Shown: positions 51,476 to 60,725 of the stretch, one piece after another | Layout: each line of letters opens with the position of its first letter | Position numbering within the stretch: the first letter of the stretch is position 1 | DNA from: Pseudovibrio exalbescens DSM 16456 | GTDB taxonomy: Bacteria; Pseudomonadota; Alphaproteobacteria; Rhizobiales; Stappiaceae | Length of the DNA stretch: 64,000 nt | Direction of reading: 5' to 3' | NCBI RefSeq assembly: GCF_000422785.1 | Contig: NZ_AUGS01000010.1 | Span: 62,001-126,000 of the forward strand | Program-made: the position numbers and the translations under genes | Notes under the pieces: model-generated | Database searches by the model: none | What the model saw: the letters and a program-made list of their open reading frames with translations, nothing else | Told to the model about the DNA's origin: nothing

Positions 51476-53425
51476 ATGGGTGATCAGGTGAACCAAACAA
51501 AACGCAAGGGGCTGAACCGCAGGCAAATGCTCAGTGCCACTGCTGCCGGCGCGGCATTTACGGCAGGCAGTGGGGGCGGAATGGCCCTTCTTGGTGGGGC
51601 TGCTGGCCTTGGTGTGAGCGGGGGGATCAGTCCTGTCCAGGCGGCTACCGGAAAGGTGGAGCTAAGTCCGGGTGAACTCGACCCATATTTCGGCTTCTGG
51701 TCTTCCGGCCAGACTGGTGAGCTAAGAATCCTTGGTTTCCCATCAATGCGCGAGCTCATGCGTGTCCCGGTTTTCAACCGCTGCTCGGCTACCGGATGGG
51801 GGCAAACCAACGAGAGCCTCAAGGTCATGACGGAAGGACTGCTTCCAGAAACGAAGGAGTTTTTGGCCAAGCGCAATCAGGTTACATACGACAACGGCGA
51901 CTTGCATCACCCGCACATGTCCTTCACGGACGGAACCTATGATGGTCGTTATCTTTTCATGAATGACAAGGCCAACACGCGTGTTGCTCGGGTTCGCTGC
52001 GATGTCATGAAATGTGACAAGATTCTCGAAATCCCGAATGCGCATGATATTCACGGCATGCGGCCCCAGAAATACCCGCGGACGGGCTATGTATTCGCGA
52101 ATGGCGAACACGAAGCCCCGCTGGTAAATGATGGCTCCATTCTGGACAGCCCAGAAGAGTACGTGAACATTTTCACGGCAATTGATGGTGACACCATGGA
52201 AGTTGCGTGGCAGGTCATTGTGTCAGGGAACCTTGATAACTGCGACTGCGACTACCAAGGAAAATATGCTTTCTCAACGAGTTACAACTCCGAGATGGGG
52301 ATGAACCTTGCTGAGATGACTGCAAACGAGATGGATCACGTGGTGGTGTTCAACATCGCCGAAATCGAGAAAGCAGTTCAGAGCGGGGACTATCAGGAAC
52401 TGAATGGTGTGCCGGTCATTGACGGGCGCAAGGGTAAGAACAAGAAGTACACCCGCTACATTCCGATCCCTAACAGTCCGCATGGCATCAACACCGCGCC
52501 GGATCAGAAACACGTTGTGGTCAATGGCAAATTGTCTCCCACGTGCTCTGTGCTGGATGTGACGAAGTTCGACGCCTTGTTCGAAGGAGACGTTGATCCG
52601 CGTTCTGCAGTAGTCGCTGAACCAGAGCTTGGTTTGGGGCCACTCCATACGGCTTTTGACGGCAAAGGCTATGCATATACGACCCTGTTCCTGGATAGCC
52701 AGATGGTGAAATGGGACATGGAAAAGGCGATCCGTGCCTTTAATGGTGAGGACGTAAGCCCAATCATCTCGAAGGTGGATGTTCACTATCAACCCGGTCA
52801 TAACCACACAACCATGGGCGAAACCAAGGAAGCCGATGGCACCTGGCTGATTTCCTTGAACAAGTTCTCGAAGGATCGGTTCCTGAACGTAGGGCCGCTC
52901 AAGCCAGAAAATGAGCAGATCATCGATATCTCTACGGATGAGATGAAGGTGGTGCACGATGGTCCAACCTTTGCCGAGCCACATGACGTGATCCTTGTGC
53001 GGAGCGACATTGTGAATCCGGTCTCTGTTTGGGATCGCGCAGATCCGTTCTTCGCGGACGCGGTTGAGCAAGCCAAAGTGGATGGGATTGAGCTGGAGTA
53101 CGACAACAAGGTTATCCGGGATGGAAACAAGGTCCGGGTCTACATGACCTCCATGGCACCTGTGTTCGGTCTTGAGAAGTTCACCGTAAAGCAGGGGGAT
53201 GAAGTAACCGTCATCATCACGAATATCGATGATATCGATGATCTGACGCACGGCTTCACTCTTGGCAACTATGGCGTGGCAATGGAGTTGGCACCGCAGG
53301 CCACGGCTTCGGTGACGTTCACCGCGGATCGCCCAGGCGTCCATTGGTACTATTGTCAGTGGTTCTGCCACGCGCTCCACATGGAAATGCGTGGTCGTAT
53401 GCTTGTTGAGCCGCAAGGAGTATAG
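51476..53425 (+). CDS. nosZ: Nitrous-oxide reductase NosZ (clade I, Tat-exported)
   Basis: A 649-residue periplasmic enzyme that reduces N2O to N2. A twin-arginine signal ('[13 protein letters not shown]') indicates Tat export, as in clade I enzymes. The CuZ histidines are visible in 'DLHHPHMSF' (H144, H145, H147), 'NSPHGIN', 'GPLHTAF', '[11 protein letters not shown]' and 'EPHDVIL'. The C-terminal CuA site has H592 ('LTHGF') and '[12 protein letters not shown]' with C627, C631, H635 and M638. All metal ligands are intact, so the enzyme should be functional. A ribosome-binding site (GGAGAGGAG) precedes the ATG. It is followed by nosD after 3 bp. Confidence 0.97.
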   Translation: MGDQVNQTKRKGLNRRQMLSATAAGAAFTAGSGGGMALLGGAAGLGVSGGISPVQAATGKVELSPGELDPYFGFWSSGQTGELRILGFPSMRELMRVPVFNRCSATGWGQTNESLKVMTEGLLPETKEFLAKRNQVTYDNGDLHHPHMSFTDGTYDGRYLFMNDKANTRVARVRCDVMKCDKILEIPNAHDIHGMRPQKYPRTGYVFANGEHEAPLVNDGSILDSPEEYVNIFTAIDGDTMEVAWQVIVSGNLDNCDCDYQGKYAFSTSYNSEMGMNLAEMTANEMDHVVVFNIAEIEKAVQSGDYQELNGVPVIDGRKGKNKKYTRYIPIPNSPHGINTAPDQKHVVVNGKLSPTCSVLDVTKFDALFEGDVDPRSAVVAEPELGLGPLHTAFDGKGYAYTTLFLDSQMVKWDMEKAIRAFNGEDVSPIISKVDVHYQPGHNHTTMGETKEADGTWLISLNKFSKDRFLNVGPLKPENEQIIDISTDEMKVVHDGPTFAEPHDVILVRSDIVNPVSVWDRADPFFADAVEQAKVDGIELEYDNKVIRDGNKVRVYMTSMAPVFGLEKFTVKQGDEVTVIITNIDDIDDLTHGFTLGNYGVAMELAPQATASVTFTADRPGVHWYYCQWFCHALHMEMRGRMLVEPQGV

Positions 53426-53428
53426 CAG

Positions 53429-54682
53429 ATGCAGCTCCTTCGGCTTTTGACAGTGCTTCTTTCCTTGGGCCTAGCAGATGCAAGAGCCCTCGAAGTTTTG
53501 CTTGAGCCGGGGAGCGATCTGGCTGGAACCCTGGAAAGAATTAAACCCGGCGGGACAATTCGTCTTGCCGGGGGTGTTCATGAAGGTCCAATTACAATCG
53601 ACAAACCGCTACGTTTTGTGTGTGACGACGGAGCTATTGTGAAAGGCAATGGTACCGGATCAGTCATTACTGTTTCGAGCCCTTCTGTCCTTGTGAGCGG
53701 ATGTCAGATACGTGGTTCAGGCGATCGCCACGAAACGATCGACTCCGGTGTCCAGTTGCTGGAAGGTGCAACCAACGCCGTTGTTGAAGGCAATCATCTT
53801 ACCGAGAACCTTTATGGAATTGACGTGCATGGCGCACGGAATGCTCAAGTAATAGGAAACACTATTATCGGACCGCAAGGGCACCGAATGAACCGACGAG
53901 GTAATGGTGTATACGTGTGGAATGCACCAGGGGCAAAGGTCATAGGAAATACCATTCGCTTTGGCCGGGATGGTATATTTACAAATACTTCGCGCGATAA
54001 TGTGTTTTCTAAGAATATATTTCGAGATCTACGTTTCGCAGTACATTACATGTATACGCAAGACAGTATCGTATCCGATAATATTTCGATCGGTAACCAT
54101 CTTGGCTATGCGATTATGTTCTCGAAAAGCGTCAGTGTACTGAATAATGCATCGATAGATGATCGAGATCACGGAATAATGTTGAATTACGCAAATGACG
54201 GTGTTGTTCGGGGTAATTATGTAAAGGGTACTTTGGACAGGTCTCTTTTTATCTACAATTCTCACAAGAATTCGATCAACGGCAACCGGTTCGAAGCAAG
54301 CGGAACCGGGATACATTTCACAGCGGGATCTGAGCGCAACGCCATCTACGGAAATGCTTTCATAGATAATCGTCAGCAGGTGAAGTACGTGGGCTCCAAA
54401 TGGGTAGACTGGAGTCAAAACGGCCAGGGGAACTTTTGGTCGGATCATGCTGCTTATGATTTGAATAATGATTCCATAGCGGACGCGCCGTATCGCCCCA
54501 ACGATGCGATCGATCGGATTTTATGGACGCAACCGGCGGCCAAATTATTGTTGGGAAGCCCGGCGGTTCAGCTGGTGCGTTGGGCGCAGAAGGCTTTTCC
54601 GGCGACACTGCCGGGCGGGGTGATTGACCGCAAGCCCCTGATGAAGCCGGTAAATCCTCAAGCGATGGAGAGTGTTCAATGA
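53429..54682 (+). CDS. nosD: NosD, periplasmic beta-helix copper-site maturation protein
   Basis: A 417-residue exported protein with a signal peptide ('LLTVLLSLGLADARA') and a right-handed parallel beta-helix made of repeated rungs ('NAVVEGNHLTENLYGIDV', 'AKVIGNTIRFGRDGIFT', 'DSIVSDNISIGNHLGYAI'). NosD works with the NosFY ABC transporter to assemble the CuZ site of NosZ. Length is typical. Local base composition in the middle of the gene (about 53,950-54,200) appears more AT-rich than its neighbours by eye. The stop overlaps nosF by 4 bp. Confidence 0.94.
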   Translation: MQLLRLLTVLLSLGLADARALEVLLEPGSDLAGTLERIKPGGTIRLAGGVHEGPITIDKPLRFVCDDGAIVKGNGTGSVITVSSPSVLVSGCQIRGSGDRHETIDSGVQLLEGATNAVVEGNHLTENLYGIDVHGARNAQVIGNTIIGPQGHRMNRRGNGVYVWNAPGAKVIGNTIRFGRDGIFTNTSRDNVFSKNIFRDLRFAVHYMYTQDSIVSDNISIGNHLGYAIMFSKSVSVLNNASIDDRDHGIMLNYANDGVVRGNYVKGTLDRSLFIYNSHKNSINGNRFEASGTGIHFTAGSERNAIYGNAFIDNRQQVKYVGSKWVDWSQNGQGNFWSDHAAYDLNNDSIADAPYRPNDAIDRILWTQPAAKLLLGSPAVQLVRWAQKAFPATLPGGVIDRKPLMKPVNPQAMESVQ

Positions 54683-55566
54683 CACTTCAGGTCAGTGGTG
54701 CGTCGATCGTACGGGGCGGCGTTCGAACCCTCAATCAGGTGTCGCTCTCCGTCGCCAGAGGAGAGCGTGTAGCATTGGTTGGCCACAACGGAGCCGGCAA
54801 AACCACCTTGATGAAGGCGGTGCTGGGGCTCTGGCCCCTGGATGAGGGGGAAGTTAGCATTATGGGCGAGCCGCCCGGCAGCAAGGCCGCACAGGAAAGG
54901 ACGGCTTACCTGCCTGAGAATGTGTCTTTTCATCCCGCGCTGACAGGGCGGGAAGTGCTGCAGATGCTTGCCTCCATCCGAAAGGATAGCGCGTCGGTTG
55001 AGCGCCTTTTGGAGCGCGTTGGCATTGCTGACGCTGCATCCCGGCGCATCGGGACGTATTCCAAGGGGATGCGACAAAGACTTGGGTTGGCTCAAGCGTT
55101 GCTGGCACAGCCTCGATTGGCTGTATTGGATGAGCCAACCAGCGGTTTGGATCCGGTGTCCAGAAATGATTTCTACAAGTTGGTGGATGAACTCGCTGGC
55201 AATGGTACGGCGATACTCATTTCTTCACATGCGTTGACCGAACTTGAAGCCAAAACCGATAGAATTGCCATTCTTCGTAATGGGCATCTAGTCGTCAATG
55301 ACACCCTCACTGCGCTCCGCCAGCAAGCGGGTCTCCCAATCAAGGTCCGGATAACAGCCAACTCCATGCTGACTGACGCTATTGCCGAGAGTTTGGGAGG
55401 ACGCAGGATAAACGGTCAGTCATTGGAACTGGTTTGTGCGCCGGAAACCAAGGTGAAGACACTCTCACGGATAACCGAACTTGGTTCGATCATCGAAGAT
55501 GTTGATGTAATCCCGCCATGCCTTGATGAGCTCTATCAATATTACAGTGCGGAGGATCAACAATGA
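54679..55566 (+). CDS. nosF: NosF, ABC ATPase for NosZ maturation
   Basis: A 295-residue ATPase: Walker A 'GHNGAGKTT', signature 'YSKGMRQRLGLAQ', Walker B 'LAVLDEPTSGLDP' and the switch His in 'ISSHALTE'. The C-terminal ~70 residues form the accessory domain usual in NosF. It powers the NosY membrane unit in CuZ-site assembly with NosD. It overlaps nosD and nosY by 4 bp each, so the three proteins are made in a coupled manner. Confidence 0.95.
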   Translation: MTLQVSGASIVRGGVRTLNQVSLSVARGERVALVGHNGAGKTTLMKAVLGLWPLDEGEVSIMGEPPGSKAAQERTAYLPENVSFHPALTGREVLQMLASIRKDSASVERLLERVGIADAASRRIGTYSKGMRQRLGLAQALLAQPRLAVLDEPTSGLDPVSRNDFYKLVDELAGNGTAILISSHALTELEAKTDRIAILRNGHLVVNDTLTALRQQAGLPIKVRITANSMLTDAIAESLGGRRINGQSLELVCAPETKVKTLSRITELGSIIEDVDVIPPCLDELYQYYSAEDQQ

Positions 55567-56384
55567 GAACCGCTTTCGCCTTTGCCGCAAATGAGTTTCG
55601 AATATCCAGGCGCAACAGGTTGTTGTGGGCCTCGGTTCTGATGATGGTGCTTTTTTCTGGAGCTTTGACTCTTTTGAGTTCCGGCTCGGCGGGGAACTTG
55701 GGTGTAGACACGCTGACGGCCGCAAGCGCCAGTTTGGCAACGCTTTCTGTATATCTGGTTCCGTTGATTGCGCTGATCCTGTCTTTCGATGCAATTGCCG
55801 GCGAGCTTGAACGCGGGACGCTTGCTTTGATACTCACCTATCCAGCACCCCGATTTTCCCTGATTTTCGGGAAGTTTCTCGCACACGGCGCCACATTGGC
55901 CATTGCGCTGTGCCTTGGGTACGGCGTGGCTGCAGGCGTTTCGCTGGCAGTAGGCAGTGCATCCATTGAAAGTGCCATGTATCTGCTGCGGCTGCTGGGC
56001 GGGGCATTACTGCTGGGGGCTTCATTTTTGGGCCTTGGCTATGCGCTCTCAGCCTGGACGAGGTCAACTGGGGCGGCCGCAGGATATGCGATCGGCGCTT
56101 GGCTGTTTGTTGTTGTCCTTTACGATGTGGCGCTTTTGGCTGGGCTTGTTGTGGACACTAGTGGCGGCCCGTTCAGCAAAATTTACTTTCCCTGGCTTTT
56201 GATTGCCAATCCGGCCGATGCCTTTCGGTTGGTAACCTTGCCAAGCGGTCAGGCCGCAGAACTTTCCTCCGGCTTCATTTCCTCTGCTGCTGCGATGAGT
56301 GCTGGGCCTCTCGTTTCTCTGCTTGCGTGGCCTGTGGCGATGCTTGTTTTGGCCTGGATGTCCATTCGAAGGATTTCACCATGA
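55563..56384 (+). CDS. nosY: NosY, ABC permease for NosZ maturation
   Basis: A 273-residue inner-membrane protein with six predicted helices, the NosY/ABC-2 type. Notable segments are 'LSFDAIAGELERGTLALILT', which is conserved in NosY, and 'LAYPAPRFSLIFGKFLAHG' (its first residues read LTYPAPRF here). It forms the membrane half of the NosFY transporter that helps NosD load the CuZ site. It overlaps nosF and nosL by 4 bp. Confidence 0.94.
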   Translation: MRTAFAFAANEFRISRRNRLLWASVLMMVLFSGALTLLSSGSAGNLGVDTLTAASASLATLSVYLVPLIALILSFDAIAGELERGTLALILTYPAPRFSLIFGKFLAHGATLAIALCLGYGVAAGVSLAVGSASIESAMYLLRLLGGALLLGASFLGLGYALSAWTRSTGAAAGYAIGAWLFVVVLYDVALLAGLVVDTSGGPFSKIYFPWLLIANPADAFRLVTLPSGQAAELSSGFISSAAAMSAGPLVSLLAWPVAMLVLAWMSIRRISP

Positions 56385-56905
56385 AACCGCTTTTTGCAAT
56401 CGTCTTGTTGTTGTTCGTAACGTCTTGTGCCGACGATCAAAACGCCGGAAAAAGCAAGCCGTCGCCAGTTGAACTTACCGCGGATGCTGTCAGCCACTAC
56501 TGCCAGATGAATGTTTTGGAGCATCCTGGCCCCAAGGCGCAGATACATGTAGCCGGAATGCTGGCGCCCTTGTTCTTCTCTCAAGTGAGGGACGCCATAG
56601 CTTTCATCAAGTCAGAAGAACGTCCCGGCGAAGTGATGGCAGTATACGTTTCGGATATGGCGAAGGCTCCCTCATGGGATGAGCCCGGGAAAAACAATTG
56701 GATAGATGCGGAAAGTGCCTATCTGGTTGTCGGCTCCAACAAGAGGGGGGGGATGGGGGCACCCGAAATCGCACCGTTTGGAACTGGCGAGGCAGCAGCT
56801 CGTTTTGCCGAAAATTACGGCGGCGAAGTTATGACACTAGAGGGCATCCCAAAGGACGCGGTACTGGGCAGTGTGAACCTGTTTGATGAAGGAGCTCAGC
56901 GATGA
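56381..56905 (+). CDS. nosL: NosL, copper-binding lipoprotein chaperone
   Basis: A 174-residue lipoprotein starting at the ATG that overlaps nosY by 4 bp. The signal ends in a lipobox ('LFVTSC', Cys as lipidation site). The Cu(I)-binding motif of NosL (C-x-M) is seen as 'YCQMNVLEHPGPKAQI', and Met/His residues further on ('MGAPEIAPF') are also typical. It delivers copper to NosZ in the periplasm. A frame starting 54 bp earlier exists but would overlap nosY heavily. Confidence 0.93.
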   Translation: MKPLFAIVLLLFVTSCADDQNAGKSKPSPVELTADAVSHYCQMNVLEHPGPKAQIHVAGMLAPLFFSQVRDAIAFIKSEERPGEVMAVYVSDMAKAPSWDEPGKNNWIDAESAYLVVGSNKRGGMGAPEIAPFGTGEAAARFAENYGGEVMTLEGIPKDAVLGSVNLFDEGAQR

Positions 56906-57825
56906 ATAGGCGGCGTTTTCTCTCCATTTTCGCCAGCACGGCTGTAAGTGCTACTATCGCGGGACCGTTCGCTGCCTCTGCCAGTATGTCGCGGTGGCAG
57001 GGTGTTGCGTTGGGCGCGCGAGCCGAAATCCTTATCGATCACCCTTACGCTGAAGAATTGGTCGACGCGGCTCGGGCCGAGATTGTGCGTTTGGAGAAGA
57101 TTTTCAGTCTTTATCTTGAGGACAGTGCGCTGTCGAAACTGAACCGCAAAGGTGAGTTGACATCGCCTCCGCTCGAACTGGTGGAGCTCTTGAGTCTGGC
57201 GCGCCATATCAACCAGAAATCAGATGGACTGTTCGACCCTACAATTCAGCCGCTTTGGCAACTCTATGCAAAGCATGGAGTTGAAGGATCAAAGCCAAGT
57301 TTATCGGAGATCAAGGAGGCAATGATCCGCACAGGGATGGAGCGAGTTGCTGTATCCCCTGACCGGATTGTCTTTGACACAGAGGGAATGGCATTAACCT
57401 TAAATGGGATCGCGCAAGGGTTCATTGCTGACAAGGTGGCCAATCTTCTGGCTCGCGAAGGCCTGACAAACGCCCTTGTTGAGACGGGTGAAATCCGTAG
57501 CCTTGGGCCAAAGCGATCCGGGCGCCCTTGGAAAGTGGGCATAGTACGACCTAACGGCAAGTCAGAAGAGACGATCGAGTTGACAAATGGGGCGCTGGCG
57601 ACGTCGGCGCCGGATGGGACCTTGTTGGATCCCGTTGGAAAACAAGGACATATTTTGCATCCACGCCAAGGTGCGGCGGAGATGAGGTGGCGCCTTGTCA
57701 CAGTGTCTGCACCTCAGGCCGTTGTGGCGGATGCGCTATCGACGGCCTTCTGCTTGATGGAAAAAAAGCAAATGACGGCGACACTAGCTCAGTTCCCAGG
57801 AGCAAAGATCAAGCACCTCGCATAG
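56902..57825 (+). CDS. nosX: NosX, ApbE-family FMN transferase
   Basis: A 307-residue exported ApbE-family protein with a Tat-like signal ('MNRRRFLSIFASTAVSA'). Family motifs are 'LEKIFSLYLEDSALSKLN', 'SDGLFDPTIQPLW', 'LNGIAQGFIADKVA' and 'LVETGEIRSLG', with Mg-binding residues near 'ATSAPDG' and 'VVADALSTAF'. It is expected to attach FMN to NosR at the SGAT threonine. It overlaps nosL by 4 bp and closes the operon; the next gene is on the opposite strand. Confidence 0.94.
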   Translation: MNRRRFLSIFASTAVSATIAGPFAASASMSRWQGVALGARAEILIDHPYAEELVDAARAEIVRLEKIFSLYLEDSALSKLNRKGELTSPPLELVELLSLARHINQKSDGLFDPTIQPLWQLYAKHGVEGSKPSLSEIKEAMIRTGMERVAVSPDRIVFDTEGMALTLNGIAQGFIADKVANLLAREGLTNALVETGEIRSLGPKRSGRPWKVGIVRPNGKSEETIELTNGALATSAPDGTLLDPVGKQGHILHPRQGAAEMRWRLVTVSAPQAVVADALSTAFCLMEKKQMTATLAQFPGAKIKHLA

Positions 57826-57877
57826 TTTGAAGTGAAGCATCAGAGTGTGTGTGCCGAAAGCTGCAGCGCGTTTCCCG

Positions 57878-58486
57878 CTATTTGGGTAATCGGACTGCCA
57901 GATAGGAGGTAACCATACCCTCGACAACCTTTAGGTGAGCTTGAGCGGCCGCCCGGGGCATGTCTTGCACCATATCAAAGATGCTGGTGCAGCATTCTAT
58001 GATGACGCGGGCCATCGTTGTGGCATCATCTGAAGTAATCTCCGGATTATGGCGTGTGATGGCCTCCGCAAAACGTCTGGCGAGGAGCGTGTTGTCCTTC
58101 TGATCCAGCTCGCGGAGTGCGGGAGACGCCTTCATTGCTTTCCTCACCGCAATGAGTGCTGGCCGGCCTGAAAACCTTGCGTGGGTTCGCTGAACCAATG
58201 CTGGCCAGTTTCCAAAGGCTGCAATCTCATCAATGTCATCGAACCACGTATTCCACTCATCCATGGCTTGCTGAGAGAGCGCCGTTACAACAGCCAGCTT
58301 ATTCGGAAAATATCGATAAAGTGTTTGGATGCCGATCCCGCATCGTTCTGCAAGCGCATTCGTCGTAAATCCGTCCCATCCCTTTTCCAGAAGAAGCAAG
58401 GTCGCCGTTTCCAGAATGAGATCAAAGGTTCGCGCAGAGCGTGCCTGCGTGGGGCGTCGGCGAGGTTCGAGTGTGTTGCCTGTCAT
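57878..58486 (-). CDS. TetR-family regulator of the adjacent FAD oxidoreductase
   Basis: A 202-residue TetR protein. The helix-turn-helix is 'TTNALAERCGIGIQTLYRYF' preceded by 'ILETATLLLLEKGWDGF', and the helical sensor domain is normal in length. It is divergent from the FAD-dependent oxidoreductase gene at 58765; an 18-bp palindrome lies 60 bp upstream of its start, so it probably represses itself and that gene. It converges on the nos operon end with only ~50 bp between. Confidence 0.88.
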   Translation of the reverse strand: MTGNTLEPRRRPTQARSARTFDLILETATLLLLEKGWDGFTTNALAERCGIGIQTLYRYFPNKLAVVTALSQQAMDEWNTWFDDIDEIAAFGNWPALVQRTHARFSGRPALIAVRKAMKASPALRELDQKDNTLLARRFAEAITRHNPEITSDDATTMARVIIECCTSIFDMVQDMPRAAAQAHLKVVEGMVTSYLAVRLPK

Positions 58487-58546
58487 GATGGTTCCACTGA
58501 AACTAACGGAATATTAGAACAGAAGTATATGCTTCTATTTTTGGTA

Positions 58547-58564
58547 TTCTGTTATATATCAGAA
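58547..58564. promoter_or_regulatory. TetR-type palindromic operator
   Basis: TTCTGTTATATATCAGAA is palindromic at 16 of 18 positions (TTCTG-N-TATATA-N-CAGAA). It is positioned between the TetR start (58486) and the oxidoreductase start (58765). A weaker palindrome, AGAAGTATATGCTTCT (58521-58536), lies 10 bp closer to tetR. Confidence 0.55.
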
Positions 58565-58764
58565 AACAGGGAGAATAGATTTGCAACAACCCAGCCACGA
58601 TATCCCTGCTCGACCCCGCTTTTTCCAATGGAAGGATCTGGGGGCCAACATGTGCAGATGAGGATTGCCGGGCTGTAAGCAAACTTGATTTCGATCGAAT
58701 GCAACGTTGAACACGGGAGGGGTCGACCTGCGTGAACGGGTGAGGTCGGCCCAGAGGGAGGAAA

Positions 58765-60135
58765 ATGCGCAACGATCCGCTTGTGGCCATGAACCAAAAT
58801 CAGTCTTTCTGGCAGTTTAAATGGGGCGACTACAGACCCAACAAGCCGTTTGGTTCGGGCCGATATTCGGCCGATGTCGTGATAATTGGCGGCGGCTATA
58901 CAGGGTTGACTGCAGCACGTGAGATCAAGGCGGACGCACCTCACAAAAGGGTTGTCGTGCTTGAAGCGCGCGAAATCGGGTTTGGGGCATCTGGGCGGAA
59001 CGGCGGCTTCAACATGACATTGTTCGGCCTTGAACCTGAGGTGACTCTCATGCGGTGGGGGCGCCAGAGAACCGAGCAGGCGCAAGCATATATGCAAAAA
59101 GCGGTCGCCTTCGTGAAAGATCTGATTGAAGACAACAATCTGGATTCAGACTACGAGCACACAGGCATGTGGCGGGTTGCCTACTCTGACAAGCAACGGA
59201 AACGGTTGGAAAAGACATACTCTCTTCTTTCGGAGATTTCGGGACGGAAGAGTTTTGAGTATTTGGATGCACGTGCAGTTGCGTCGAAATTAAGCGCTCC
59301 GCAGATGCGTGCGGCCATATTCGAAAAGGAGTGTGGCATACTGGATCCTTGCAAACACGTGCGCGAACTCAAGCGCTTGGCAATGGAATGCGGCGTTGAG
59401 ATTTTTGAGAATACCGAGGTGATCGGGTTATCGCGGACTGATACCGGCCTTCGGGTGCAAACACATGATGCAAACATCACCTGTGAGAATGTCGTTGTGG
59501 CAACGAATGCCTGGTCTCACCAGTCTCCGGGGCCGAGAAAAATCCGCAACCGGCAATCGCCGGTATGGACCTATCAGATTGTCAGTGAACCGCTGACCTC
59601 AGAAGAGTGGCAGCAGATCGGCTGGTCTGGGCGCATGTCGATTGAGGACAATCGCCAGTTCGTTCATTACATGCGTGTCACAAAGTGCGGCCGAATTACC
59701 ATTGGCGGTGGAGATATTGAGGCGGACATCGGTCGTCGGATGCATCGTTGGCACAGCGAGCAGGTTTGGGATCGCTTGGAAAAGCACTTTCGGTGGCTCT
59801 TTCCAACTTTGCGTCACAAAAAGATTGCCTTCAAATGGGGTGGAGCGGTTTCAGTCAATCTGGATATGACGCCCGAAATCAGTTTCATTGGAGATGAACG
59901 GATCATCATGGCATCGGGATGTATAGGTCATGGTGTCTCGCTGACACAATTGAACGGCCGTCTCATCGCGGATCTGATTGCCGGTAAGGACAGCCCGTTG
60001 ACACGGTTTTGGATTGTCAATCGCCGCGCCGTACCAATGCCGCCGGGCAACCTGCTCAGCTACATAGGGATCAAAACCATCTCCAGCATCCTCCATGGCG
60101 TGGACCGTTATGAGGAACGTGAGCTGAGAGGATGA
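58765..60135 (+). CDS. FAD-dependent amine oxidoreductase (PuuB/DAO family)
   Basis: A 456-residue flavoprotein with a strong ribosome-binding site (AGGGAGG). The FAD-binding Rossmann motif 'VVIIGGGYTGLTAAREI' is near residue 38. The DAO-family pattern 'GFGASGRNGGFNM' and the C-terminal FAD-contact 'ASGCIGHGVSLTQLNGRLIADLI' match gamma-glutamylputrescine oxidase-like and related amine oxidases. The N-terminal 'SFWQFKWGDYRP' segment is also typical. It oxidises an amine or amino-acid derivative to an aldehyde or keto acid with O2. No puu-type partner genes are near, so the substrate is open. Confidence 0.88.
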   Translation: MRNDPLVAMNQNQSFWQFKWGDYRPNKPFGSGRYSADVVIIGGGYTGLTAAREIKADAPHKRVVVLEAREIGFGASGRNGGFNMTLFGLEPEVTLMRWGRQRTEQAQAYMQKAVAFVKDLIEDNNLDSDYEHTGMWRVAYSDKQRKRLEKTYSLLSEISGRKSFEYLDARAVASKLSAPQMRAAIFEKECGILDPCKHVRELKRLAMECGVEIFENTEVIGLSRTDTGLRVQTHDANITCENVVVATNAWSHQSPGPRKIRNRQSPVWTYQIVSEPLTSEEWQQIGWSGRMSIEDNRQFVHYMRVTKCGRITIGGGDIEADIGRRMHRWHSEQVWDRLEKHFRWLFPTLRHKKIAFKWGGAVSVNLDMTPEISFIGDERIIMASGCIGHGVSLTQLNGRLIADLIAGKDSPLTRFWIVNRRAVPMPPGNLLSYIGIKTISSILHGVDRYEERELRG

Positions 60136-60188
60136 CAGGGTGTGGTGTAAAGTGTCGTTGTTCAGATAACCGCAACAACGAACGCGTT

Positions 60189-60223
60189 GAAAATGCGTTC
60201 GTTTGAATAAAACGCGCATTTTC
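60189..60223 (+). terminator. Hairpin after the FAD oxidoreductase gene
   Basis: GAAAATGCG / CGCATTTTC form a 9-bp stem, extended inside by CGTTT / AAACG after a TT bulge. It starts 54 bp after the stop. No T run follows. Confidence 0.5.
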
Positions 60224-60304
60224 GGCGCTGAAGCTGGGAAGCCAGATCCGGTGGGTTGTTATGTGCGATAGATGGTCGATCTCAGCGCGGTTGTTTCAAT
60301 TCTT

Positions 60305-60482
60305 GTCAAAGATGGGCAGTCCTCGTCAGAGTTTTGCAAAACTCGTCAGAGAGTAGCAGTGTGTCGGGTGACTTTGGCCGGTGATTTGTCAGAGTTCGTC
60401 AAACCTGTGCAGTCTTTGTCCGTCTTTTGCAGAATTTGTCAAAGGTGGTCAGATTTTTGCAGAGAGTGTCAGGCTTTGTCAG
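60305..60482. repeat. Helically phased degenerate GTCA/GCA repeat array
   Basis: GTCA or GCA words recur at 60305, 60316, 60325, 60336, 60345, 60356, then after a less regular stretch at 60388, 60398, 60409, 60418 (GTCC), 60429, 60438, 60448, 60459, 60468 and 60478. Steps are 9, 10 or 11 bp, mean near one DNA turn. Typical units are GTCAGAGTTTT and GCAAAACTC. In the last 90 bp a 30-bp period is clear, and the plus frame would read 'SEFVKPVQSL', 'SVFCRICQRW', 'SDFCRECQAL'. I treat it as non-coding because no ribosome-binding site is seen and it lies between convergent genes, but a small repeat protein cannot be excluded. Confidence 0.65.
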
Positions 60483-60502
60483 TTGGGGGACTGGCAGGAT
60501 AG

Positions 60503-60522
60503 GTAAAGTGATATCACTTTAC
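60503..60522. repeat. Perfect 20-bp palindrome
   Basis: GTAAAGTGATATCACTTTAC is a perfect 20-bp palindrome, 20 bp to the right of the phased array, in the gap between convergent genes (60135 and 60726). It resembles an operator but is not near any gene start. It could be a protein-binding site linked to the array. The remaining ~200 bp to 60725 show nothing recognisable. Confidence 0.7.
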
Positions 60523-60725
60523 GGGTTTGGCGGGAACTGCGGAGCGTATCCTTTGCTTATTCGCCCATAATGGGCTCAATGCGGGGTAGGGTGGAGTTCG
60601 GTTGGAGCTAGGCTTGAGGTGGAACGTAGTTGGCTGCGATGCTTAGGGTGTGTTGCGAGACTCTGGAGAAGTCTTGATCAACACGAATGAAATCAGGTGA
60701 TGGTCAGGGGAGATCAGATGGTAAG

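Noticed and set aside
52274-53416. 380-codon minus-strand frame opposite nosZ
   Set aside because: It is a shadow of nosZ, whose catalytic ligands are all intact on the plus strand.
60305-60482. CRISPR array
   Set aside because: Units are ~10 bp and degenerate with no constant repeat or unique spacers, and no cas genes are present.
60272-60502. 76-codon plus-strand gene with FCxxCQ repeats
   Set aside because: The amino-acid repeats follow directly from the phased DNA repeat. No ribosome-binding site is evident and the frame lies in a convergent gap; kept only as a possibility in the repeat entry.
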